Source: Bacteroidetes Order II. bacterium (lineage in GTDB: Bacteria > Bacteroidota > Rhodothermia > Rhodothermales > UBA2364). Taken from it: DNA of 64,000 nt. Below, piece by piece: positions 1-9,710 of this stretch. The position numbers were made by a program, and so were the translations under genes. The DNA is taken from contig JAEUSQ010000059.1 of the NCBI GenBank assembly GCA_016788705.1, positions 111,814 through 175,813 of the forward strand, read 5' to 3'. Positions within the stretch are counted from its first letter, which is position 1; each line of letters opens with the position of its first letter. The notes under the pieces are model-generated. The model was not told the DNA's origin and did not search any database. It worked only from the letters and a program-made list of their open reading frames with translations.

Positions 1-281
1 CCTTACCTCTTTTTTTCAGTACACCAAGGAGATGCGCGACCTTAACGGGGCATAGACCTTTTGTACAAAATAGGCATCTTACCTCATCGAACAGGATAAG
101 ATTCCGAAAAGATGCAGCGGCGATCCCGCCATATGGACGGTCTCACCATATGTAGGCATATTTCAAACCCCAGCAGACCAGAACGTGAAATTATTTTTTG
201 ACCTCATGTAACAAAATGGCGTGCTCCTTCGTTACGCATTAATCTGATTTCCTTTCACAAAACCTTAACCGGAGAGCCGTT
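1..281. other. Left-edge non-coding stretch
   Basis: No convincing reading frame was found on either strand. It lies upstream of the DUF4097 gene and probably holds that gene's promoter. The last bases contain a purine-rich GGAGAG seven bases before the ATG at 282, a plausible ribosome binding site. Confidence 0.5.
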
Positions 282-1439
282 ATGGATGCACGCAAACGAC
301 TCCTGATTCTGGCGCTGGGCTTTGGCCTGATGGGTATTGGCGCCTACCAAATCAACCAACAAAAGTCCAAACATTGTCAGGAAAAACGGCGACACTGCCC
401 ACGAAGCATTGGTTTTCACTCGGTACATTATTCCACATCAGGTAACACAGATTTCCCTGAATCGGCCTATCAAGCCATGTTTTCCCGTACTTTTGATGTA
501 CAGGATGGCCAAAAACTTCAGGTGGATATTCCCATCGGCGACGTCCGAATCGAAACCACCGAACGAAACAAGGCCCATATAGAATTTAAAATGGCATCCC
601 ATAATAGCCAAAAAGCCAAAGTTTTTTTTGATCGGCTGATGTTTAATGCCATTCAAGAGGGTTCGCTGGTGCGGGTATTTTCGCAGAAAGACCGTCACTG
701 GAGTACTTGGGAAGACGATCCCAGTGGCAATGCCAATATTCGGGTTGTTCTCCGGATTCCCAAGTCGTTTCACGTTCATGTCAGAACCGGCATTGGCGAC
801 ATCTCTACACAAGCCCTGGTTGGTGAAGTGCGGCTAAGCAGTGATGCAGGTGATATTTCTACCGAATCCATCAGTGGGAACACCATCGAAATTCAGACAG
901 AAGCCGGAGACATTTCAACAGGGAATTTGACAGGAAACGTTCGGATAGATACCAATGCTGGAGATATTAACTTGGGTATCGTAAAAGCATTTCACCGCTT
1001 AGACATTCACAGCGCGGCTGGAAGCATCGAGGCCGACCAACTTCATGCCAATCAAATTTCCATTCGCTCCGAAGCAGGTGATATTGCCGTGCGTGAGGTA
1101 AAAGGGACGACTGAAATCAAAACCCAAGCCGGAAACATTTCTATCCAGCACATGTTTGGTAAATTAGAAGCCATTAGCGAAGCTGGCGATGTGGACGTTC
1201 GGCTGCATGAATGTAGCGGTGCTTCATTAGACACCGAAACAGGCGATATCGAAATATCGGTTCCTAAGTCATTCGGTGCAATTTTAGACTTAGAAGGTTC
1301 GGAAGTGGATATCTCCTCAGAAATTACGGCCCAGCAAAACGATACTGGAACGATCCAAACAGAACTTAATGGCGGTGGTCCATTAATCGAAGCACGAAGT
1401 GGTGTTGGTTCTGTTAGTCTGACGGCCTTTGCCCATTAA
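282..1439 (+). CDS. DUF4097 family adhesin-like beta-helix protein
   Basis: A 385-residue protein with an N-terminal hydrophobic segment (about residues 6-23) that anchors or exports it. From about residue 165 to 310 a short repeat of the type G-[DN]-I-[SAND] recurs roughly every 20 residues (GDIS, AGDIS, AGNIS, AGDV), which is typical of the DUF4097 right-handed beta-helix fold seen in putative adhesins. Start chosen at 282 because a GGAGAG lies just upstream and the hydrophobic segment follows directly. The gene stands alone: a strong terminator follows 58 bases after the stop. The family has no assigned biochemical activity; a surface or periplasmic scaffold role is inference. Confidence 0.82.
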   Translation: MDARKRLLILALGFGLMGIGAYQINQQKSKHCQEKRRHCPRSIGFHSVHYSTSGNTDFPESAYQAMFSRTFDVQDGQKLQVDIPIGDVRIETTERNKAHIEFKMASHNSQKAKVFFDRLMFNAIQEGSLVRVFSQKDRHWSTWEDDPSGNANIRVVLRIPKSFHVHVRTGIGDISTQALVGEVRLSSDAGDISTESISGNTIEIQTEAGDISTGNLTGNVRIDTNAGDINLGIVKAFHRLDIHSAAGSIEADQLHANQISIRSEAGDIAVREVKGTTEIKTQAGNISIQHMFGKLEAISEAGDVDVRLHECSGASLDTETGDIEISVPKSFGAILDLEGSEVDISSEITAQQNDTGTIQTELNGGGPLIEARSGVGSVSLTAFAH

Positions 1440-1496
1440 CCCCATTTGCACCCTTTTAAGGTGTGTACGGCCTCAGGCGGAGCCTTGCGCACTTTT

Positions 1497-1523
1497 GCCT
1501 CCGAAAAGTTCGGGGGCTTTTTT
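1497..1523 (+). terminator. Rho-independent terminator
   Basis: A 9-bp stem (GCCTCCGAA pairing with TTCGGGGGC, one G-U pair) with a 3-base loop is followed by six T. It ends the DUF4097 transcript. Confidence 0.85.
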
Positions 1524-1965
1524 GTAACCCCAAAGAGAAGTTACATGAATGATAGCCACTTTTGTTTCGGGCAAAAAGCCAAAAGGATAATTTATTAAGA
1601 AATAAAATATCAAACACCTAATTTGTTTAAAAATATGATCGAAGGAAATTTTTTGAACCACGTCCTTGTGAGTCCTAATCAATTTCATACCTATTAAGGT
1701 TTACACAAATAGGACAATGTGTGATTTTTATTTATTTTTTTAAGGTTTTAAATCATTTTAATACTTAATTAATTTAGTTAACATGTAGAGAAGAGGAGGC
1801 AAGAAAAATTGGAACTATGGACCATCAGGTGGGTTAAGGCGGCCTTTATTTCCTTAACCCACCTGTTCACATAGCTCTTTCGGTGCCGCCCCCCTTTTAA
1901 GCAATGCAGATTTGTTCTTCTCCGTTAGCATACCAAGAAGACCATTTTGGGGCTTGATTGGGAAT
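1524..1965. other. AT-rich intergenic region with a perfect hairpin
   Basis: No gene is supported here; the only frames are short and lack family resemblance. The stretch 1690-1800 is strongly AT-rich. The one clear structure is the inverted repeat at 1826-1865, listed separately. Confidence 0.5.
1826..1865. repeat. Perfect 14-bp inverted repeat
   Basis: CAGGTGGGTTAAGG at 1826-1839 is exactly complementary to 1852-1865 with a 12-base spacer. No T-run follows on the plus strand, so it is not a standard terminator. It could be a stable RNA hairpin, a protein-binding site or a remnant of a mobile repeat. Confidence 0.75.
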
Positions 1966-1989
1966 AAAAAAGGGCCGCCAACGCAGCCC
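1965..1989 (-). terminator. Terminator of the DUF4175 gene
   Basis: On the minus strand GGGCTG-cgttgg-CGGCCC forms a 6-bp stem followed by a run of T. It starts about 21 bases after the stop codon at 2011. Confidence 0.7.
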
Positions 1990-2010
1990 GCTGATGTGGT
2001 GTTTCCGGCT

Positions 2011-5000
2011 CTATTTACCCTGTTGCATCAATTCGAAGTACTTCCGAATGAGGCGCTCATAATCGGGAGCATATCCAGTTTCGATGGCGCGGATAAGGTC
2101 ACGTCGGATTTGTGTGGCGCGGTCTTGGGGTTTTAGCTGCATCGGCGATGATTGGTTGCGTTCTTTGGCACGTTCACTTTGGCGTTTCTCCTCGCGTCCA
2201 CGGGTATTAAGGGAACGGGTAGCCTCCAAAAGGCGCGATAAAATCTGGTTTTGCCGATAGGTGGTTTGTCGTGTGATGTTACGGTTTTTGAGTTCCCGGA
2301 TGGTTTCGTCCATATCGTCAGAAACACGTTTCATATCTCCCAAGACTTTCTGATTAAACTCCGGATTCTGCATCATTTGCTCCAATTGCCGTTTAATGGC
2401 TTGTTGCTGTTGTGATATTTGGCTGGCACGTTCTTGTTGGCTTTGGCTCATACGGTCGCCCTGCATTTCATTTAGCAACTGCTGTATTTGTTGATTCAAC
2501 CGTTGTTGTTGGTTAGACATTTGCTGAAGCATATCCATCATTTGTTGCATAGACATAGATCCGGGGCCAGCCTGAGCTTGCATTTGGCTCAGGAGTTCCG
2601 AAAGCAAGAGGGCCAGTTCATTGAGATGGGTCATGGCTGCTTTTTGGTTACCAGAAGCCATCCCCACCTGCCGCTCCGTTGCCATACTCACAGCCAAACT
2701 CATCTCACCTTGCGCCCGTGTGGCTTCGGTCTGGATTTTGGCATTCATCTTGGGGATGCGTTTAGACAATGTGAGCAACGTATCGGAAACGATTTTCAGG
2801 CCGTCGCGCAGTTCTGATTGTTGTTGAGCAATGCGACGTAGGCGGGGATTATCACCTTGCAAGCGACCAGTGGCATTCCGCAAGGATTCTTGTTCCTGCG
2901 AAAGGGTAAGCACATCATCCAAAACACGACGCAGGGCCTCTACATTGAGTTGTACTTGTTGCTGTTGTTGTTGCTCTTGCATCGAACGCATTTGCTGGGC
3001 CATTTGCATCAGGCGTTGTTTCATTTGTTGTTGTCCCTGCTTAGCCTGCTGCATTTTTTGGTCCTTCATCTGCTCTTTATTCTGCTCCATTTTATTGGAG
3101 AGTTTATCCTGCTGGGCTTCTTTGTTCATTTCTTTCATTTCTTCTTTAGGACCATTTTTCATTTCTTGCATGTCCTTGTTCAGCTCGCCCATTTGCGCCT
3201 CCATCTCCTTCATTTCTTGCGCATTCCGTTGTTGTTGTTCGGCCATTTGGTTTAGGTCGGCCTGTTCTTTGGCGTCCAGTTTGCCATCTTTCTGCATTTC
3301 ATTAATTTTCTCGGAGAGTTGTTCTTGTTTGTCGGCCATTTGTTCTGCTTTATTCGCCAATTCGTCCAATTTGGCATTGGCTTTGAGTTGTTTGTACAAT
3401 TCTTTAAGCCGTTCGAGCCGTTGGCGCATCTGTTGTTCTGCATTTTTATACTCCTGCATGGCCCGTTCCATCTGTTGCGGATTCATCTGACGCATGGCCT
3501 CTTGAAGCCTTCGAAGGGCTTCTTGAAGGGCAGGTGTTTTGATTTCTTCGGCAATACGTTCCAGTTCTCTAAACATCTCCAAGGTCTTTTCATTCACCAG
3601 ATTTTGCTCCTGCATTTGGTCGTTTAGTTCTTGTATCTGGTCTTTCAGTTCTTGGGCGCGGTTTTCCATCTGCTGCTTATTTTCCATTAATCGTTGCAGG
3701 TTGCGCTCATCATTCCATTCGGGGGCCTGTTTTTGCCGAAGTTGTTGCTGGAGTTCGTTGAACATCTGGTTCATGTCCGAGGATTCATGTTGCATATTCC
3801 GCATTTGATCCTCAATATTGTCAGATTTTTCTTCCAGTTCCTTGTACTGTTGCGTGAGCGATGGAATTCGGAGGGTAAAAATGGCACTACGGGCCGTTTG
3901 GTATCCTGCAACGGCATTATTGTCCCAAACTTGTATGTAGTATTCAAGGACATCCCCTTCCCGCAAATCAAGCCCTGTTGCTTCGGGAACTAACCATTCA
4001 TAGGCCAATTCCTGATCCAATTCTCGGCCTTTAATACCCAGTCCAATACAGCGGCTTTCCGGCATCGTTTGTCCTTCTATGCGTTCGGCCAATCGCCAGC
4101 ACAACGAGGCTTTAGAAAACCCATAATCGTCCGTTACCCGTGCCACCACCAATTCCCGCTGAGACTCGCTCATGATTTGATTATCCGAGGGTTCCGTAAT
4201 CACCACACTAGGCGGCGCATCACGCATCGTAGAAATGGCATACGTAATCGTATTTTCATTGGTAATCTGATGTGCATTACGCAATAAAACCTGGTAGTTA
4301 CCGTCTTTTCGGATATTAAAAGCACCATAAGCCTCCTCTCCATTGATGGTGAGTGGCAGATGTTCACCATCATCGAAAAGTAAATTGGCTTCGGTAATAT
4401 TGGATTGGTTGAGTTGAAGGCGTATGTTGACCAAAGTGCCCGGTAACCCGACCACATCCCCAACATTATTATCGAGACGTTGACCACCAAGTCCAGAATA
4501 AGAGGGAGGATTGATCGAAACATTCAGGCTTCGGACAGCAGGACGTTCTAAAACTTCGATGGTGTACCATGCGCTCTCGATCCCATCGGACACCATGCGA
4601 TATCGGGTAGTTTGGCGGATATTGGTCAGTTGATGCGTAAAACGGCCCTCTGCATTGGCCGAAAGTGGAATTTTATCTGTGTGCTCTTCGTCTTTCAACC
4701 CCATTTCTAAAGTAGCCTGAATGGGCATAACCGTACCATATGTACGCACATTCATGGGAAGAGAAGCCCCTTTCACCACCTTGGTATTACCCGGCTCCAC
4801 CACAAACCGAAATAAAGCAGGTGGTTCGAAGGTTGTACCCGGCGCAAGAAGGCGTTCTGTTGCCGACAAAAATGATTGCGGTGCCAAGCCAATAAACAAG
4901 CCAAACGCCAACAAAGGTACCAACAGCCATTTACTGAAGTGCTTTGGTTGGCTAAAATTTTCCACCTGTTCAAACGGAACAACAGATACTTCGTTGCTCA

Positions 5001-5403
5001 ATCGTTCAACGGCAGCATTTAAAAGCGGATTAGGGGCCTGAGAGTGGCGGCCTGCGGAGAGGTGGAGCAAATTGGTAAGGCGATCAGAAACCTCCGGAAA
5101 TCGCTCGCCAATACGCTTTGCAACGACTTCTTCGCTTGGGCGCGACACCAATGGCCGAACCAAAAACCAGCCTATACCACCCAGTAGGGAGAGGCAAAAC
5201 AGGAAAAACAACGCCGAACGGAGCCACGTAGGTAGCCATAACCAAGCTTCTAAACCCGTAAGCAATAGCCAAATACTCCCACCTACGACCACCAGAAAAA
5301 GTAGCCCGTAAAAAAAATTTGCCAAAGTTAATCGCCGAGCAGCAACCACCAAGCGCTCGTGAATCCGTTGAACCAGTGAAGCGGTTTGTTCGTGCATACA
5401 CAC
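2011..5403 (-). CDS. DUF4175 domain membrane protein with giant Gln-rich coiled coil
   Basis: A 1130-residue protein. The N-terminus carries three hydrophobic segments (about residues 29-48, 60-82 and 157-176), and the region between and after them matches the DUF4175 layout: cytosolic basic segment, then beta-sandwich-like repeats in the periplasm to about residue 520. From about 530 to 1030 it is an almost continuous coiled coil extremely rich in Gln, Met and Glu, including a run of seven Gln. The C-terminus is basic (TRGREEKRQSERAKERN) and ends in a short folded tail. DUF4175 proteins are found in Bacteroidota, Rhodothermota and Alphaproteobacteria; no activity is established. A long periplasmic filament or tether is inference. 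A small membrane protein lies upstream on the same strand. Confidence 0.88.
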   Translation of the reverse strand: MCMHEQTASLVQRIHERLVVAARRLTLANFFYGLLFLVVVGGSIWLLLTGLEAWLWLPTWLRSALFFLFCLSLLGGIGWFLVRPLVSRPSEEVVAKRIGERFPEVSDRLTNLLHLSAGRHSQAPNPLLNAAVERLSNEVSVVPFEQVENFSQPKHFSKWLLVPLLAFGLFIGLAPQSFLSATERLLAPGTTFEPPALFRFVVEPGNTKVVKGASLPMNVRTYGTVMPIQATLEMGLKDEEHTDKIPLSANAEGRFTHQLTNIRQTTRYRMVSDGIESAWYTIEVLERPAVRSLNVSINPPSYSGLGGQRLDNNVGDVVGLPGTLVNIRLQLNQSNITEANLLFDDGEHLPLTINGEEAYGAFNIRKDGNYQVLLRNAHQITNENTITYAISTMRDAPPSVVITEPSDNQIMSESQRELVVARVTDDYGFSKASLCWRLAERIEGQTMPESRCIGLGIKGRELDQELAYEWLVPEATGLDLREGDVLEYYIQVWDNNAVAGYQTARSAIFTLRIPSLTQQYKELEEKSDNIEDQMRNMQHESSDMNQMFNELQQQLRQKQAPEWNDERNLQRLMENKQQMENRAQELKDQIQELNDQMQEQNLVNEKTLEMFRELERIAEEIKTPALQEALRRLQEAMRQMNPQQMERAMQEYKNAEQQMRQRLERLKELYKQLKANAKLDELANKAEQMADKQEQLSEKINEMQKDGKLDAKEQADLNQMAEQQQRNAQEMKEMEAQMGELNKDMQEMKNGPKEEMKEMNKEAQQDKLSNKMEQNKEQMKDQKMQQAKQGQQQMKQRLMQMAQQMRSMQEQQQQQQVQLNVEALRRVLDDVLTLSQEQESLRNATGRLQGDNPRLRRIAQQQSELRDGLKIVSDTLLTLSKRIPKMNAKIQTEATRAQGEMSLAVSMATERQVGMASGNQKAAMTHLNELALLLSELLSQMQAQAGPGSMSMQQMMDMLQQMSNQQQRLNQQIQQLLNEMQGDRMSQSQQERASQISQQQQAIKRQLEQMMQNPEFNQKVLGDMKRVSDDMDETIRELKNRNITRQTTYRQNQILSRLLEATRSLNTRGREEKRQSERAKERNQSSPMQLKPQDRATQIRRDLIRAIETGYAPDYERLIRKYFELMQQGK

Positions 5404-5505
5404 TCCGTTACGTCGCTAGAAAAAGGAAATGCTTCTTATGTCGTAAGACGGCCCCATGGGCCATCTGGTAACGACCTGTATCAAAAAACGCGCCAATGGT
5501 ATCAC

Positions 5506-5865
5506 TTAATTTCCCATAAGCGCCATAATGCAAAGAAAAAACAACACCACCAACATTAAGGTGATCATCAAAAAATGTCTTTTCTGGAATTGCGCCCTAA
5601 ACATGCCATCTTGGCTCTTAGGGAACCCAGAAATTTCATTGGTGGCCAATACCCAAATCTGTATAAACAAAGCTATCATTAGCGCAGGAAGCCCCAAAAG
5701 TCCCAACTTGAGAAACAGCAGAATGGCGGTAAAGCCGATTGCAAGCGAAAGCCAAAAAATCAGGGGCATAAGATAGGGATACAAACCCTCATGGCCCGAA
5801 TCCTGTACATCCAATGGAGTAAATTCCATACCAACCATTATTTTCTTAATTGGGGTGTAATACAA
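5506..5865 (-). CDS. Small membrane protein, three TM segments
   Basis: A 119-residue protein with three hydrophobic segments (about residues 33-52, 54-73 and 97-117). An in-frame Met at residue 10 or 13 is an alternative start. It lies 102 bases upstream of the DUF4175 gene on the same strand, so co-transcription is possible. I do not recognise a family, and no catalytic motif is visible. Confidence 0.6.
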   Translation of the reverse strand: MYYTPIKKIMVGMEFTPLDVQDSGHEGLYPYLMPLIFWLSLAIGFTAILLFLKLGLLGLPALMIALFIQIWVLATNEISGFPKSQDGMFRAQFQKRHFLMITLMLVVLFFLCIMALMGN

Positions 5866-5933
5866 TATTGGCGTGGGTATTTACGAATGGTGGAATGCTA
5901 ATACCCGAAGACCCACGCATGGTTCCGAGAAAG

Positions 5934-6248
5934 TTAATCGCTTTCACCTTCCAAATCAACCGGAAAGGCTTTCGTCTGGCTCCATGCCTGTGGCGGTGCA
6001 CCAAACAGAACCTTTGTTCTTGCCCATGTAGCCTTGAAATATTCGCTCTGTCGGTAACGTGCTAAGTCTTCAGCAGCCTCCCAATGGCTAAACGTGCTGA
6101 AGACTTCCGGCAAATCGGCATCTTGCCATAATTCCAGATGACGACATCCGGGCATATTTCGAATGACAGGACAGATTTCCTTAAACAATGCCAGAAAGTC
6201 GGGGACGGTTTCTGGACGAAAAGTCATCCGCACAATACGAATCAGCAT
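5934..6248 (-). CDS. Antibiotic biosynthesis monooxygenase (ABM) domain protein
   Basis: A 104-residue single-domain protein. The start at 6248 (MLIRIVRMTF) is preferred over the upstream in-frame ATG at 6305 because the ABM ferredoxin-like fold begins at the first beta strand LIRIVRMTF. The pattern is typical: FRPETVPDFLALF helix, GCRHLELW strand, FSTFSHWEAAEDLARYRQSEYF (shown in the sequence), then a C-terminal tail. Family members are small dimers that oxidise quinol-like compounds, degrade haem or act as sensors; the substrate cannot be read here. Confidence 0.75.
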   Translation of the reverse strand: MLIRIVRMTFRPETVPDFLALFKEICPVIRNMPGCRHLELWQDADLPEVFSTFSHWEAAEDLARYRQSEYFKATWARTKVLFGAPPQAWSQTKAFPVDLEGESD

Positions 6249-6357
6249 GGCAATAAGGTATTTAAGGAGTGGATGATGTAATTTATGGCTTGGGGTAAAG
6301 TACAACTTCTTTCTAAAAACGGTTCGCCCGTCTTTGGAATTTTCGTAAGATTACACG

Positions 6358-7659
6358 ATGCAAGCCATTCCTGTCCATTTAGACATTCCAGAAAATCGTA
6401 AGCCACAAGCTGTGTATGCTTTTCAGATGCTTTTAAAGCCATTGGGCCTGACGCCTACCTTTACAGAAGGACAGACAACAGGGCAGATATATTATGGCCC
6501 TCTATTGCCCACTGACGATAGAACAGTGCATATACCGTATGTATGGCCGGACAACAACCTCCCCTGCCACTGCTATGTGTGGATTCAGGGCAGGCGCATT
6601 CCGGTCGTATATGCCAATAAACATGGTGCTGATTGGGTTGCCTCCGCCTTTTTCTGGCTGGCAGATGTACAAACCTATCTCATAAAGGAACGCGATGCAC
6701 ACGGACGTTTTCGGTATGAATCGTCGTTTCAAGCAAAATGGGGCGAGGAACCATTCCCTTTTGTGGATTATTACCGACTCGCCATCCGGGAAAAACTCCA
6801 GCAAATGGGGCTACCAATAGAACCACCTAGCTGGCAAGGGCATCCATTTACCGTTTGTATGACGCACGACATAGACCATCTTTATAAATGGACACTCCGG
6901 CGATGGTGGAAGGAGAAACGCCCTATAAAGCCCTTTTTTCAAAGAATAGACGGCTATCAGCGGGGCCTTGAACGACTTTTGGCCGTGGACCGTCGGTACA
7001 ACTTAAAAGCAACTTGGTTTTTCAAAGCAGGTGCCAATGCACCCGAAGACCATTTTTACCCGCTTCACTCGCCTGCTGTCCAAACATTATTCCAAAGACT
7101 CCACCAGAACGGGCACGAAATCGGGTTACATCCAGCGTATTTTAGCCATGCCCATCCAGCTTTTTTCCGAAGCGAGGCCGAATACCTACGAAAACATACG
7201 CCTCACAAAAACACAAGCGTTCGGCAACACTATCTACGATGGGATGCCCATCAAACCCCAAATATTCAACAATTAAATGGCTTTGTATTGGATGCCGGGC
7301 TCAGTTTTGTAGATCGCGACGGATTTCGGAATGGCACTTGTTTTCCATTTCTTCTTTATGACCACCTAAACAACAAGCCCACGACTGTATGGGAAGTACC
7401 CTTGTGCCTACACGACACCACCTTGATGCAATACAGGGCACTCACAGCCCATGCAGCACTCGAAAGAACAAAGACATGGCTGGAGATAACGAAAAATCTG
7501 AATGGCATTTTGGTGGGCTTGTGGCATAACGTAATTTATGACCAAGACGAGTATCCGGATTGGGCCACCCACTTCGAGGAGTCTGCCGAAGCATTCAGCC
7601 TTTCTGGTGCGTGGTGTACTACTCTAAACGACGCCTTAACATATTTTACAAATACTTAG
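6358..7659 (+). CDS. Polysaccharide deacetylase family protein
   Basis: A 433-residue protein. The first 130 residues form a domain of the kind fused to deacetylases in Bacteroidota. The NodB-like catalytic part starts near residue 160 with the motif MTHDIDH (metal-binding and base Asp), and a second motif GHEIGLHPAY (His ligands) lies near residue 258. The C-terminal LVGLWHNV supplies the expected late His motif. The family removes acyl groups from carbohydrate polymers. No signal peptide is seen, so the enzyme is probably cytosolic and may act on a lipid-linked or intracellular glycan; this is inference. The next gene starts 9 bases downstream, suggesting an operon. Confidence 0.85.
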   Translation: MQAIPVHLDIPENRKPQAVYAFQMLLKPLGLTPTFTEGQTTGQIYYGPLLPTDDRTVHIPYVWPDNNLPCHCYVWIQGRRIPVVYANKHGADWVASAFFWLADVQTYLIKERDAHGRFRYESSFQAKWGEEPFPFVDYYRLAIREKLQQMGLPIEPPSWQGHPFTVCMTHDIDHLYKWTLRRWWKEKRPIKPFFQRIDGYQRGLERLLAVDRRYNLKATWFFKAGANAPEDHFYPLHSPAVQTLFQRLHQNGHEIGLHPAYFSHAHPAFFRSEAEYLRKHTPHKNTSVRQHYLRWDAHQTPNIQQLNGFVLDAGLSFVDRDGFRNGTCFPFLLYDHLNNKPTTVWEVPLCLHDTTLMQYRALTAHAALERTKTWLEITKNLNGILVGLWHNVIYDQDEYPDWATHFEESAEAFSLSGAWCTTLNDALTYFTNT

Positions 7660-7668
7660 CCTCCTTTT

Positions 7669-8346
7669 ATGTTGCGTGCAGCCCTTCTTGTTTTTGCCAA
7701 AGAACCTATTCCTGGAGCGGTCAAAACCCGTTTGACTACTTTGCTTACGCCCGATGAAGCGGCAAGCCTTTATGCTGCTTTCCTGAAGGATGCTTGGTCT
7801 CAATATCAGAAAATAGAGGCCGACCTGCGCCTGTATGTGCCCCCCCCTATGAAGCCTGGAAGCGAATGGATACCCAAACAAGCACCCATATTTACCCAAC
7901 AAGGATCTGGCCTCGGCGAGCGGATGTTGATGGCTTTTCTCGAAACCTTCAAGGCTGGATACGAACGGATTGTCATTGTGGGGACAGACCATCCTACGCT
8001 CCCAGATGATTTTTTGGAGATGGCTTTCGAAGCCCTAAACGAGCGGTATAGTATGGTGATTGGACCCAGCGAAGACGGGGGGTATTATCTTTTGGGCATG
8101 AACGAATGGTATCCCGAAGCCTTCGAATTGATGCACTATAGCCACCCAGATGTCTTCAAACAAACCCTTGCACGAATCGAAACAACAGAAGCGTCACTTT
8201 CCATTTTACCAAAGTGGTATGATGTAGATACACCCCAAGATTTGGTTCGGCTTAAAGCAGATTTAAAAAATCTTCCGGAAAATGTTGCACAAAATACACG
8301 CCATTTTGTCCAAATCTTGACCAAGAACTATCCGCAAGTGCTGTAA
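7669..8346 (+). CDS. TIGR04282/DUF2064 family glycosyltransferase-like protein
   Basis: A 225-residue protein with the family's N-terminal signature FAKEPIPGAVKTRL (residues 9-22) and the central GTDHPTLP and GPSEDGGYYLLG motifs of the GT-A nucleotidyl/glycosyl-transferase fold. C-terminal WYDVDTPQDL closes the domain. Some members are annotated as arsenosugar biosynthesis glycosyltransferases; here there is no arsenic gene nearby, so the substrate is unknown. It starts 9 bases after the deacetylase stop, so both probably belong to one transcript and to glycan metabolism. Confidence 0.86.
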   Translation: MLRAALLVFAKEPIPGAVKTRLTTLLTPDEAASLYAAFLKDAWSQYQKIEADLRLYVPPPMKPGSEWIPKQAPIFTQQGSGLGERMLMAFLETFKAGYERIVIVGTDHPTLPDDFLEMAFEALNERYSMVIGPSEDGGYYLLGMNEWYPEAFELMHYSHPDVFKQTLARIETTEASLSILPKWYDVDTPQDLVRLKADLKNLPENVAQNTRHFVQILTKNYPQVL

Positions 8347-8409
8347 TCTCTTTTAAAATTTCCGGAAGCGCTTCTGGTGACCTATGTTCCTCTAATTTCT
8401 TTATTTATT

Positions 8410-9432
8410 ATGTCAACTACTCGTCTCTTGACCCTCGAACAGTTTATCGTAGATCGTCAGGATGCCGTCACGGGTTCTACAGGGGCTTTTTCGCGCCTTA
8501 TCCGTGACATCAGCATTGCTGCAAAGATTGTACAGCGGGATGTTCGCCGTGCCGGATTGGTGGATATTCTCGGAGCCTCTGGCGAAACCAATGTTCAGGG
8601 CGAAATTCAGCAAAAGTTAGACCGACTTGCCCACCAGGAGTTTGTTAAGGCATTAGAACGCGGTGGCGAATGCTGCTTGATTGGCTCGGAAGAACATGCC
8701 GAAGCCATTCCACTTCGTCCGGCCAGCGGGGCAAAAGCAGGACGTTATATTGTGCTCATGGATCCATTAGACGGTTCAACCAATATAGATGTAAACGTTT
8801 CAATCGGAACCATTTTCAGCATCTTTCGCTTGCCCGAGGGGGCTGAAAGTCCTGAACTGGAGCATGCCCTTCAACCGGGTGTCAATCAGGTGGCAGCAGG
8901 GTATATCTTATATGGTTCTTCGGTGATGTTGGTATATACCACTGGAAATGGTGTAAATGGTTTTACGTTAGATCCTTCAATTGGCGAATTCATCTTGTCT
9001 CATCCCAATATGCGGGTTCCAGAGATCGGAAAAATATACTCGATTAATGAAGGAAACTATCATTCTTGGCCATTGGGACTTAAAAAGTACATTAAATGGG
9101 TTCAGGAAGAAGCCCCAGATGGCACACGGCCTTATATCGCACGTTATATCGGTTCATTTGTAGCAGACTTTCACCGTAACTTAATCAAGGGTGGGGTTTA
9201 TATTTATCCTGCCGATACCCGTAGTCCTGCTGGTAAACTTCGGCTGATGTACGAGGCCAATCCTATGGCATTTCTCATCGAACAGGCAGGTGGGCGAGCA
9301 ACCGATGGGCATCGCCGAATTTTGGAAATTCAGCCCAAGATGTTGCACCAACGCACCCCTGTATATATTGGAACCGACCAGATGGTGCGCGACGTGGAAG
9401 AGTCTATTCGGGTTTGGGGCAATATTCATTAA
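8410..9432 (+). CDS. fbp: Class I fructose-1,6-bisphosphatase
   Basis: A 340-residue enzyme that hydrolyses fructose 1,6-bisphosphate to fructose 6-phosphate in gluconeogenesis. The metal-binding motif DPLDGSTNID lies near residue 118, and the sugar-phosphate site includes the YIARYIGSFVADFHR stretch and the C-terminal GKLRLMYEANP block. The ATG at 8410 (MSTTRLLTLEQF) was chosen; an in-frame GTG at 8377 would add 11 residues with no homology. Length and motif order agree with the family throughout, with no lesion. Confidence 0.96.
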   Translation: MSTTRLLTLEQFIVDRQDAVTGSTGAFSRLIRDISIAAKIVQRDVRRAGLVDILGASGETNVQGEIQQKLDRLAHQEFVKALERGGECCLIGSEEHAEAIPLRPASGAKAGRYIVLMDPLDGSTNIDVNVSIGTIFSIFRLPEGAESPELEHALQPGVNQVAAGYILYGSSVMLVYTTGNGVNGFTLDPSIGEFILSHPNMRVPEIGKIYSINEGNYHSWPLGLKKYIKWVQEEAPDGTRPYIARYIGSFVADFHRNLIKGGVYIYPADTRSPAGKLRLMYEANPMAFLIEQAGGRATDGHRRILEIQPKMLHQRTPVYIGTDQMVRDVEESIRVWGNIH

Positions 9433-9525
9433 GCAAAGTGACAAAGCTGCACATGAAATCAGCGTCAAAGCACACGAATGCCTTGCCAAGACCCGCTTTA
9501 TTCCGTATTTTGTGGGTCTTGCTTA

Positions 9526-9599
9526 CGGGAAGTAGCGCAGTCCGGTAGCGCACCAGCATGGGGTGCTGGGGGTCGCAGGTTCAAATCCTGTCTTCCCGA
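9526..9599 (+). tRNA. tRNA-Pro (anticodon GGG)
   Basis: A full cloverleaf: acceptor CGGGAAG (9526-9532) pairs with CTTCCCG (9592-9598); D stem GCGC/GCGC; anticodon stem CCAGC/GCTGG with loop ATGGGGT, anticodon GGG at 9560-9562 and G37; T stem GCAGG/CCTGT with loop TTCAAAT. The discriminator is A and CCA is not encoded. It reads Pro codons CCC/CCU. Confidence 0.95.
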
Positions 9600-9616
9600 C
9601 ATAAATAAAAAAATGA

Positions 9617-9649
9617 CTCGGTCTTGTTTTTTGGGGCCGAGCTTTTTTT
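9617..9649 (+). terminator. Terminator after tRNA-Pro
   Basis: CTCGGTC (9617-9623) pairs with GGCCGAG (9635-9641), followed by CTTTTTTT. It begins 18 bases after the tRNA. Confidence 0.85.
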
Positions 9650-9710
9650 ATTTTATATTGACGCTAAACGTGCCCCCAAAACCCTCCTTTTTTACCAGAC
9701 CCTGTTGAAT

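Noticed and set aside
2831..3490. Long plus-strand Cys/Ser-rich frame opposite the DUF4175 coiled coil
   Set aside because: It is the complement of Gln/Met/Glu-rich codons; low complexity, no start context, and the minus-strand gene explains the whole segment.
9478..9708. 76-codon frame over the tRNA
   Set aside because: It reads through the tRNA-Pro gene and its terminator, so it is not a gene.
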